DNA of 7,084 bases, taken from Gemmatimonadota bacterium (GTDB taxonomy: Bacteria; Gemmatimonadota; Gemmatimonadetes; Longimicrobiales; Longimicrobiaceae). Shown here piece after piece: positions 1 through 7,084 of this stretch. The position numbers and the translations under genes are program-made. Positions within the stretch are counted from its first letter, which is position 1; each line of letters begins with the position of its first letter. The DNA is taken from NCBI GenBank assembly GCA_019348265.1, contig JAHWJV010000187.1:1-7084 (forward strand). The letters are read 5' to 3'. The notes beneath the pieces are model-generated. The model was given only the letters and a program-made list of their open reading frames with translations, did not search any database and was not told where the DNA came from.

Positions 1-429
1 CAGATGCTGGACCGGTTGCAGCGCATGATCCTGCCCGCGATCGCGCTGGGTATCGGCAATGCCGCCGGCGTCGCCCGCTACATGCGCGGCTCGATGCTCG
101 AGGTGATCAACCAGGACTACATCCGCACCGCCCGCGCGAAGGGACTCTCCGAGCGGGTCGTCGTGTTCAAGCACGCGCTCCGCAACGCGATGATCCCCAT
201 CATCACGCTGCTCGGTCTCTACCTCCCGATCCTGCTCTCCGGGTCGGTGCTCGTGGAGACGATCTTCGCGTGGCCCGGAATGGGGCGGGTCATCGTCGAG
301 GCGATCTTCCAGCGCGACTACCCGCTGGTGATGGCGACGAGCTTCATCGCCGCGGCACTCGTGGTCGCCGGCAACCTGCTCGCCGACGTGCTCTACGCGG
401 TGGTGGATCCGCGCATTCGGAATGATTGA
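1..429 (+). CDS. dppB: Dipeptide/oligopeptide ABC transporter permease, DppB/OppB type (5'-truncated by window edge)
   Basis: This is the C-terminal 142 residues of an inner-membrane permease that would form half of the translocation pore of a peptide importer; the reading frame is open to the window edge. Visible features are the cytoplasmic coupling (EAA) loop at about residues 38-66 of the fragment, with YIRTARAKGL followed by the HALRNAMIP segment that docks onto the ATPases. Next come hydrophobic helices around 67-84 and 110-132, the family-typical block VETIFAWPGMG at 85-95, and the usual C-terminal ending DPRIR. Full-length members have about 300-340 residues, so roughly the first half is missing. 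It is followed by a DppC-like permease and two ATPases, the standard dppBCDF order. The family assignment is firm. The substrate (dipeptide, oligopeptide, nickel or glutathione) cannot be decided without the binding protein. Confidence 0.93.
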   Translation, partial: QMLDRLQRMILPAIALGIGNAAGVARYMRGSMLEVINQDYIRTARAKGLSERVVVFKHALRNAMIPIITLLGLYLPILLSGSVLVETIFAWPGMGRVIVEAIFQRDYPLVMATSFIAAALVVAGNLLADVLYAVVDPRIRND

Positions 430-438
430 CGTCAGTCA

Positions 439-537
439 CCAGTTGCCAGTCTCCAGTTGCCAGTCCGGAACGCTCCGAGGCGGGTCACTGCACGCTGGGA
501 ACTCCCGACTGGCAACTGGCAACTGGCAACCGGCAAC
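439..537. repeat. Intergenic palindromic repeat element, copy 1 (TGGCAAC heptamer family)
   Basis: The gap between the dppB stop and the dppC start is almost entirely a structured repeat. The left arm 439-465 and right arm 507-533 are inverted repeats agreeing at 24 of 27 positions; the innermost 13 bp (453-465 with 507-519) are perfect. The right arm is a tandem heptamer: TGGCAAC at 510-516, 517-523 and 524-530, then CGGCAAC at 531-537. The 41-nt loop (466-506) contains a minor hairpin, CGGA/TCCG at 466-469 and 474-477. Transcribed, this would form a long stem just before the dppC start codon. A related element sits in the next gene junction, so it is a dispersed family and not an operator unique to this gene. 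Confidence 0.85.
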
Positions 538-542
538 TAATC

Positions 543-1778
543 ATGGTACGTACTCAGGCTGATCCCGGGTTCAGCGCTCCGGAGCCGATCTCGGAGGCGG
601 CGGCCACCGCCACGGCGGGAGCACTTGCGTCGCAGCACGGGCGCACGCGCGCCACGCCGCTCCAGCTGCTGATCTCCGCACTCGTCCCTGGTGGGGGGCA
701 CCTCTTCCGCGGCGAATGGGTGTCGGGCATGACCCTGCTCGTCACCTGGGGAATCCTGCTCAGCATCGCGTCGCTGAGCGCCGGCCGCATCACGGAGGTC
801 TTCGCGGCCGACCGAGTGCCGATGGACGGGATCCTCGCGGTGGCGACGCTGACGGTGCTGATCGTCGGCCTTTGGGCATGGGCGCTGTACGACCTGCGCG
901 TGCGCGCGGCGCGGGCCAGGAAGCTGCACGGCGACTCGCAGTGGGCGATCGCGGCCCGGCACTTCCGCCGCAACCGGCTGGCGATGGCGGGGATGGTCGT
1001 CATGCTCCTCCTCTACCTGGTCACGCTCCTCACGCCGCTGATCTCGCCATACGATCCGACGGCGCAGGGCGACATCGTGATGTCGCGCTATCTCGCGCCG
1101 TCGGCCGAGCACCTGATGGGGACGGACAAGTTCGGGCGCGACATCCTCTCTCGCGTGCTCTACGGAGCGCGGATCTCGCTCACGATCGGCTTCGTGGCGG
1201 TAGGGATCAGCGTGGTTCTCGGGCTCGCGGTCGGCGCCCTGGCGGGGTACTTCGGGAAGTGGACCGACTCGGTCCTGATGCGCTTCACCGACATGATGCT
1301 CGCCTTCCCGCGGCTGGTCCTCCTGATCGTCGTGATCGCGCTGTTCGAGCCGTCGATCTGGCTGGTCGTGCTGGTCCTGGGAGTCACCGGCTGGATGAGC
1401 GTCGCGCGGATCGTGCGCGGCGAGGTGCTCAGCCTGCGGGAGCGGGAGTTCGTGCAGGCCGCCCGCGTCCTGGGCATGAGCGACGCGCGCATCATCCTGC
1501 GCCACATCATCCCGAACACGCTCGCCCCGGTGATCGTCTACACCACGCTGGGCATCGGCAACACCATTCTGGTGGAGGCCTCGCTCTCCTTCCTGGGGCT
1601 CGGCGTCCAGCCGCCGACGCCGAGCTGGGGTAACATGATCTCCGACGGCCGCGACGCGCTGATCACCGCGTGGTGGATCGCCACCTTCCCCGGCCTCGCC
1701 ATCGTCGCGACCGTCACCGCGTTCAATCTTCTCGGCGACGGGCTTCGCGACGCGCTGGATCCGAGGCTGCGGACCTAA
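543..1778 (+). CDS. dppC: Dipeptide/oligopeptide ABC transporter permease, DppC/OppC type, with N-terminal two-helix extension
   Basis: This is the second inner-membrane permease of the peptide importer, 411 residues from the ATG at 543. The C-terminal ~275 residues are a normal DppC: the OppC N-terminal segment with FRRNRLAMAG at 141-150 and its first helix, MGTDKFGRDILSR at 192-204, several helices, the EAA coupling loop at about 302-325 (EFVQAARVLG and HIIPN), the SFLGLGVQPP block at 349-358, and the ending DPRLR. Family members usually have about 300 residues. The extra ~115 here comprise an Ala-rich tail (1-35), a hydrophobic segment with ALVPGGGHLFRGEW (46-59) running into a helix to about 77, and a second helix at about 96-116. 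The start is uncertain: no Shine-Dalgarno precedes 543, and the frame stays open back to a TTG at 426 overlapping the dppB stop. That longer start would translate the palindromic repeat, so I prefer 543. Confidence 0.93.
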   Translation: MVRTQADPGFSAPEPISEAAATATAGALASQHGRTRATPLQLLISALVPGGGHLFRGEWVSGMTLLVTWGILLSIASLSAGRITEVFAADRVPMDGILAVATLTVLIVGLWAWALYDLRVRAARARKLHGDSQWAIAARHFRRNRLAMAGMVVMLLLYLVTLLTPLISPYDPTAQGDIVMSRYLAPSAEHLMGTDKFGRDILSRVLYGARISLTIGFVAVGISVVLGLAVGALAGYFGKWTDSVLMRFTDMMLAFPRLVLLIVVIALFEPSIWLVVLVLGVTGWMSVARIVRGEVLSLREREFVQAARVLGMSDARIILRHIIPNTLAPVIVYTTLGIGNTILVEASLSFLGLGVQPPTPSWGNMISDGRDALITAWWIATFPGLAIVATVTAFNLLGDGLRDALDPRLRT

Positions 1779-1791
1779 ACAGAAGTCTCCC

Positions 1792-1850
1792 GGTCGCCAG
1801 TCGCCAGTTGCCAGTCCGGACTGGTCACTGGCGACTGGCAACTGGCAACC
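1792..1850. repeat. Intergenic palindromic repeat element, copy 2 (TGGCAAC heptamer family)
   Basis: The 74-nt gap between dppC and dppD is mostly this element. Arms 1792-1815 and 1827-1850 are inverted repeats matching at 21 of 24 positions, with an 11-nt loop. The centre (1811-1824) is itself a perfect 14-bp palindrome, CCAGTCCGGACTGG. The core words (TTGCCAGTCCGGA, GGTCACTG, CGACTGGCAACTGGCAAC) correspond in the same order to those in the dppB/dppC gap, whose element has a longer loop. The right arm ends 2 nt before the first dppD start codon, so the hairpin could affect ribosome access there. A function as a REP-like or processing/stabilising element is inference. Confidence 0.85.
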
Positions 1851-1852
1851 AG

Positions 1853-2991
1853 ATGACAATGGTCGAACCCATTCTGAAGGTCGAAAACCTCCGCACCTAC
1901 TTCACCACCGACGCGGGTGTCGCGCGGGCGGTCGACGGCGTGTCCTTCCACGTCAACCCCGGGGAGACGCTGGGCATCGTGGGGGAGTCAGGGAGCGGGA
2001 AGTCGGTGACGTCGCTTTCGACGATGCGCCTGATCCCGCAGCCGCCGGGGAAGATCCAGGAGGGGTCGCACATCTACTTCCGCCACGATGACGGCGTGGA
2101 GGATCTCGCGACCGCGCCCGAAGAGCGGATGCGCGCGATCCGCGGCCACAAGATCTCGATGATCTTCCAGGAGCCGATGACGTCGCTCAACCCGGTGTTC
2201 AAGGTCGGCGACCAGATCATGGAGTCGCTCCGGCTGCACCGGGGGCTCAACAAGAAAGACGCGCGGGACAAGGCGATCGAGATGCTCCAGCTGGTGGGGA
2301 TCCCGATCCCGCATCAGCGGGTCGACGAGTATCCGCACCAGCTGTCAGGCGGAATGCGGCAGCGCGTCATGATCGCCATGGCGCTCGCCTGCGACCCCAA
2401 GCTTCTCATCGCCGACGAGCCGACCACCGCGCTCGACGTCACCATCCAGGCACAGATCCTCGAGCTCCTCAACCGGCTGCAGGAAGAGCTCTCGATGTCC
2501 ATCATCCTCATCACCCACGATCTCGGGGTGGTGGCGGAGACGTGCGACCGGGTAATCGTGATGTACGCGGGGCAGGTGTTCGAGGAGGGGCCGGTGGACG
2601 ACGTCTTCCACAACCCGCAGAACCCGTACACGGAGGGGCTGCTGAAGTCGATCCCGAAGCTGGGGGTGAAGACGGAGCGGCTCGCGGTGATCCCCGGCAT
2701 CGTTCCGAGCCCGACCAACTGGCCGGTCGGCTGCCGCTTCCGGGACCGCTGCCCCTACGGGTGGGAGAAGACCGAGCGTGAGGAGCCGCCGCTCTTCGAG
2801 CTCGGGCCGGGGCGTAAGAGCAAGTGCTGGCTGGTGGAGTACCCGGAGCGCCGGGAGGAGGTGCAGCGCACGACCGGCGGCTTCACCGCGGCCGGAGCGC
2901 TCACCGGGACCGGCGCCCAGACGCCCGTGGCGGGAAGCCCGGGTGCGGCCGCCGCGCAGGCCACCCCCCCGAACGCAGAGGAGGTGCGCTG

Positions 2992-2992
<1 letters not shown>
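1853..2992 (+). CDS. dppD: Dipeptide/oligopeptide ABC transporter ATP-binding protein, DppD/OppD type
   Basis: This is one of the two cytoplasmic ATPases that power peptide import, 379 residues from the ATG at 1853. A second in-frame ATG at 1859 would shorten it by two. The ABC motifs are complete: Walker A GESGSGKS at 44-51, Q-loop Gln106, signature LSGGMRQR at 164-171, Walker B LLIADEP at 184-190 and H-loop His222. The C-terminal oligopeptide-transporter domain (about 241-327) carries Cys294, Cys300 and Cys325. The position where the third cysteine of the usual CPxAxxxC pattern falls is Thr307, so one of four expected cysteines is absent. Residues 343-379 are a Gly/Ala/Thr/Pro-rich tail, probably disordered. 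No convincing Shine-Dalgarno precedes the start; the palindromic repeat ends 2 nt upstream. The stop overlaps the next start by one base (TGATG), indicating translational coupling. Confidence 0.95.
2979..2984 (+). promoter_or_regulatory. Shine-Dalgarno for the dppF-like gene
   Basis: A perfect AGGAGG lies inside the last codons of the dppD-like gene, 7 nt before the ATG at 2992. It fixes that ATG as the start even though the first ~58 encoded residues precede the conserved ABC domain. It contrasts with the two upstream junctions, which lack any purine-rich site. Confidence 0.85.
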
Positions 2993-4146
<1,154 letters not shown>

Positions 4147-4164
4147 CGCGGTTCCATTCACGGC

Positions 4165-4198
4165 AAAGGGGGCGGCTCGATACGAGCCGCCCCCTTTT
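4165..4198 (+). terminator. Rho-independent terminator of the dpp operon
   Basis: A perfect 15-bp inverted repeat (4165-4179 with 4183-4197) flanks the 3-nt loop ATA. The stem is very GC-rich, with AAA on the left and a TTTT tract at 4195-4198 on the right. It begins 18 nt after the dppF stop. Because the stem closes with A-T pairs and would form on either strand, it might also stop transcription coming from the other direction. The T-tract is short, but the stem is exceptionally stable. Confidence 0.93.
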
Positions 4199-4264
4199 CG
4201 CGCCCCGCAGCCTCGCTGATAAAACCTCGCATATGCTCCGTTTACAACCGTCCGCGGCTCCGGA

Positions 4265-4329
4265 TTCCTATGAATATAAAGTTATTCCACCTTCTGCCCT
4301 TGCGTTCCTTATAAATACAAAGTACATTC
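4265..4329. repeat. Paired imperfect direct repeat in the amt upstream region
   Basis: Copy A (4265-4287) and copy B (4305-4329) share TTCCT, then AT, AATA, AAAGT and ATTC in the same order, differing by two substitutions and small indels. The copies are offset by 40-41 bp, close to four helical turns. This arrangement is compatible with two sites for one transcription factor on the same DNA face. It could also be a tandem duplication of a promoter-like segment. Function is inference. Confidence 0.5.
4300..4328 (+). promoter_or_regulatory. Candidate sigma-70-type promoter for amt-glnK
   Basis: TTGCGT (4300-4305) and TACATT (4323-4328) are separated by exactly 17 bp, matching the -35 and -10 consensus at 3 and 4 of 6 positions. 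It would start transcription near 4335, leaving a leader of about 90 nt. Both boxes are weak and overlap copy B of the direct repeat. TATAAA at 4275-4280 and 4310-4315 are alternative -10 boxes but have no matching -35. Confidence 0.3.
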
Positions 4330-4412
4330 GGCCGAGTACCTTATTAGCTGAGGCCAGCGCGGGAGATCGGCTGCGACGGGTGAAGCTGCGATTTTCACGG
4401 AATCACTTTCAT

Positions 4413-4418
4413 GAGGAG
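4413..4418 (+). promoter_or_regulatory. Shine-Dalgarno deciding the amt start
   Basis: GAGGAG lies 6 nt before the ATG at 4425. It selects this start over the in-frame upstream ATG at 4233. Confidence 0.8.
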
Positions 4419-4424
4419 AGAGTC

Positions 4425-5795
<1,371 letters not shown>

Positions 5796-5812
5796 GAAGA
5801 CACGGAATCATC

Positions 5813-6205
5813 ATGAAACTGATCGTAGCGATCATTCGACCGGAAAAGCTCAGCGAGGTGATGGAGGCGCTCTACCGGGCGGAGGTGCGCGGGCTCACCG
5901 TCGCGGGCGTACAGGGACACGGGGGCGAGCTCGAGAAGGTGGAGACCTACCGCGGCCTCACGGTGAAGATGGAGCTGCAGGACAAGGTCCGGCTCGAGAT
6001 CGGTGTCTCGGAGAACTTCGTGGAGCGCACCGTTCGGGCGATCCTCGCGAGCGCCCGGACCGGCGAGGTGGGCGACGGCAAGGTGTTCGTTCTCCCGGTG
6101 GAGAAGGTTTACCGCATTCGGACCGGCGAGGAGGACTCGGAGGCGGTGACGCCTCAGGATCCGGGCATCACCGAGCTACTCTCACAGATGACGGCGGGGA
6201 AGTAA
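5813..6205 (+). CDS. glnK: P-II nitrogen regulatory protein (GlnK/GlnB family) with divergent T-loop
   Basis: This small trimeric cytoplasmic signal protein binds ATP/ADP and 2-oxoglutarate. Next to amt it most likely gates the channel. It has 130 residues against the usual ~112. The fold markers are strong: IIRPEKL at 7-13, the B-loop TGEVGDGK at 83-90 with Thr83, Gly87, Asp88, Gly89 and Lys90, Lys58, and the C-loop RIRTGE at 101-106 with Arg101 and Arg103. The T-loop is different from E. coli: GHGGELEKVETYRGLTV at 35-51 keeps Tyr46 but has Val51 in place of the uridylylated tyrosine, Leu49, and Glu39 instead of the Gln that coordinates Mg-ATP/2-oxoglutarate. An acidic ~25-residue tail extends the C-terminus. 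AGGAAGA at 5794-5800 is a rather distant ribosome-binding site that overlaps the amt stop, suggesting coupled translation. Confidence 0.95.
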   Translation: MKLIVAIIRPEKLSEVMEALYRAEVRGLTVAGVQGHGGELEKVETYRGLTVKMELQDKVRLEIGVSENFVERTVRAILASARTGEVGDGKVFVLPVEKVYRIRTGEEDSEAVTPQDPGITELLSQMTAGK

Positions 6206-6211
6206 GCGACG

Positions 6212-6240
6212 CCTGGGCGGGTGCCTCAACACCCCCCGGG
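6212..6240 (+). other. Hairpin in the glnK-porin gap
   Basis: Bases 6212-6217 plus 6219-6223 can pair with 6230-6240 in an 11-bp stem with one bulged C (6218), one T-G wobble and a 6-nt loop (CCTCAA), starting 7 nt after the glnK stop. No U-tract follows directly; a TTTTT run occurs only at 6268-6272. It may be an mRNA-stabilising or processing hairpin or a leaky terminator that sets different expression of the two genes. It may also be a chance structure in GC-rich sequence. Confidence 0.4.
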
Positions 6241-6282
6241 TTCTTCCCACAGGGGCGACCAGACCTCTTTTTGGAGAATCAG

Positions 6283-7044
6283 ATGAAGTCGAAGCTCATT
6301 GTGCTCGCGCTGGGTACCAGCATGACGCTCGGATCTTCCCCCGGGGCGGCCCAGGCGATCCTGGACCCGACGATCGGGGTGGATCTCGTCAGCAGCTACA
6401 TCTTCCGCGGGGTCGACGTGACCCATGCGCCGGCGGTTCAGCCTTTTGCCACCATCGCCCTGGGCAGCAGCGGGTTCTCGGCGTCCGCGTGGGGATCGTT
6501 CGCCGGCGCGGATCGCGGTGAGAACCTGCCCTACAGCACCTCAGTCACGCGTGGCGGTGCGGATGAGGTCGATCTGATCGCCGCGTTCAGCCGCGCCATG
6601 GGTCCGGCCTCCCTCGGCCTCGGGTACATCGCGTACATCTACCCGGCGAGCCAGCAGGATTACGTCACGCAGGAGATCTACGGCAGCTTGGGCCTCGCCG
6701 TTCCGTTCGCGCCCACCCTGACGGTCAACTACGATTTCGACGGGACGGACGGCGTCGATGCGATCGAAGGAGTGTACGCGTCGCTGGGCGCCACTCGCTC
6801 CATCCCGGTGGGTCTGCCGCTCGACCTTGGTGCCAGCATCGGGTGGACGGACCAGACCGCCCTGCGCGCGGAAAGCGGGTTCAACGACTTCAATATCGCC
6901 GCGGGTGTGCCGATCCCCTTCGGCGGCATCGTCGTGACCCCCACCCTCGGCTATACGCATCTCTTCAAGGGCTCGGCGTACCTCGTGGGCACTGCGAACA
7001 GCGACGACACCGTCTGGGCGAAGATCCAGGTGAAGCTGCCCTGA
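6283..7044 (+). CDS. Putative outer-membrane porin, TorF/Gcw_chp (TIGR02001) family
   Basis: This is a 253-residue exported protein. It begins with a clear signal peptide: MKSK, a hydrophobic core at 5-17 and an Ala-Gln-Ala signal peptidase I site at 23-25. The mature protein starts with a strand containing SSYIFRGVDVT (37-47), which matches the family's characteristic S-x-Y-x-F-R-G motif. Alternating hydrophobic/polar strands ending in aromatics or glycine continue throughout, as in a beta-barrel. The last residues, VWAKIQVKLP, form a strand but lack the terminal Phe of classical porins. GGAG at 6273-6276 lies 6 nt before the ATG, fixing the start. Genes of this family often accompany amt-glnK in proteobacteria, so a role in passage of ammonium or small nitrogen compounds across the outer membrane is plausible but unproven. 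Family membership is judged from motif and length only. Confidence 0.8.
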   Translation: MKSKLIVLALGTSMTLGSSPGAAQAILDPTIGVDLVSSYIFRGVDVTHAPAVQPFATIALGSSGFSASAWGSFAGADRGENLPYSTSVTRGGADEVDLIAAFSRAMGPASLGLGYIAYIYPASQQDYVTQEIYGSLGLAVPFAPTLTVNYDFDGTDGVDAIEGVYASLGATRSIPVGLPLDLGASIGWTDQTALRAESGFNDFNIAAGVPIPFGGIVVTPTLGYTHLFKGSAYLVGTANSDDTVWAKIQVKLP

Positions 7045-7052
7045 GCCGCGGC

Positions 7053-7069
7053 GCCTCCCGCGGGGAGGC
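7053..7069. other. Short perfect hairpin after the porin gene
   Basis: GCCTCCC (7053-7059) and GGGAGGC (7063-7069) form a perfect 7-bp stem with a GCG loop, 8 nt after the stop codon. No T-tract follows on the + strand, so it is not a standard intrinsic terminator. It lies immediately before a probable ribosome-binding site. Confidence 0.5.
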
Positions 7070-7072
7070 AAC

Positions 7073-7084
7073 GGAGCGAAACAT
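7073..7084 (+). promoter_or_regulatory. Probable ribosome-binding site and truncated start codon of the next gene
   Basis: GGAG at 7073-7076 is followed, after 6 nt, by AT at the window edge (7083-7084). This is the same spacing seen at the porin gene. If the next base is G, a further co-directional gene starts at 7083, about 38 nt after the porin stop, probably in the same transcript. Confidence 0.4.

Larger units (their letters stand above)
4199..4424 (+). promoter_or_regulatory. AT-rich intergenic control region upstream of the amt-glnK cluster
   Basis: This is a 226-nt stretch without a credible gene between the dpp terminator and amt. Bases 4218-4350 are strikingly AT-rich for this genome, with words such as GATAAAA, GAATATAAAG and TATAAATACAAAG. 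It contains the paired direct repeat and the candidate promoter listed separately. An open frame from an ATG at 4233 joins amt in frame and would add 64 residues. I take it as non-coding because its composition differs, the added peptide resembles nothing in Amt proteins, and a good Shine-Dalgarno sits at 4413-4418. I saw no clear sigma-54 site (GG-N10-GC context), which might have been expected for a nitrogen gene. Confidence 0.7.

Noticed and set aside
439..537. CRISPR array suggested by the short tandem repeats.
   Set aside because: The 7-bp units are directly abutting and palindromically arranged, with no spacers of constant length and no cas genes nearby.
439..1850. The two palindromes as terminal inverted repeats of a transposon carrying dppC.
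   Set aside because: Each element is itself a complete palindrome, dppC belongs to the conserved operon order, and there is no transposase or target-site duplication visible.
537..1859. Long antisense open frame opposite dppC (440 codons).
   Set aside because: Its product is Arg/Asp/Glu/His-rich with no domain and it reads through the palindromic repeats; it mirrors the GC-rich codon bias of the sense gene.
4233..4424. In-frame N-terminal extension of Amt from an upstream ATG.
   Set aside because: The segment is AT-rich, unlike neighbouring coding DNA, shows no Amt-like sequence, and the GAGGAG at 4413-4418 supports the start at 4425.
4199..4424. Sigma-54 promoter for the nitrogen genes.
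   Set aside because: I found no GG-N10-GC pair in a TGGCAC/TTGCA-like context in this gap.
7053..7069. Intrinsic terminator after the porin gene.
   Set aside because: The 7-bp hairpin has no T-tract on its 3' side and is followed at once by a probable ribosome-binding site.

Overview
This is high-GC DNA (roughly two thirds G+C by eye) from a Gram-negative bacterium. The last gene has a signal peptide and looks like an outer-membrane beta-barrel. Two intergenic palindromes built on a TGGCAAC/GTTGCCA heptamer recall repeats that I associate with Gemmatimonadota and related environmental genomes. That taxonomic guess rests on memory and is only moderately secure. All genes lie on the + strand.

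Region 1 (1-4146) is a dipeptide/oligopeptide ABC importer operon of the Dpp/Opp type, entered partway. It holds the end of the first permease (DppB-like), a DppC-like permease with an unusual N-terminal two-helix extension, and two ATPases (DppD-like and DppF-like). The substrate-binding protein and the start of dppB must lie upstream of the window. The B/C and C/D junctions are each filled by a palindromic repeat element that runs nearly up to the next start codon. The D/F junction is a tight TGATG overlap with a strong Shine-Dalgarno. A textbook rho-independent terminator (perfect 15-bp stem) closes the operon at 4165-4198.

Region 2 (4199-4424) is a locally AT-rich control region. It contains an imperfect direct repeat of about 24 bp with copies about 40 bp apart, and a weak candidate promoter.

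Region 3 (4425-7044) is a nitrogen-acquisition cluster: an Amt ammonium channel, a P-II signal protein (GlnK type) starting 17 nt after the amt stop, and a TorF/Gcw_chp-family putative outer-membrane porin. The probable logic is that the porin-like protein works at the outer membrane, Amt conducts ammonium across the inner membrane, and the P-II protein gates Amt according to nitrogen and energy status. The P-II T-loop is divergent: it lacks the Tyr51 uridylylation site and has Glu instead of Gln at position 39, so its regulation probably differs from the E. coli model. A short hairpin and a probable ribosome-binding site with the first two bases of a start codon close the window.

I found no mobile element, CRISPR array, RNA gene or clearly undescribed system. 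The most interesting points are the palindromic elements, the DppC extension, the altered P-II T-loop, the missing cluster-type cysteine in DppD, and the paired repeats upstream of amt.
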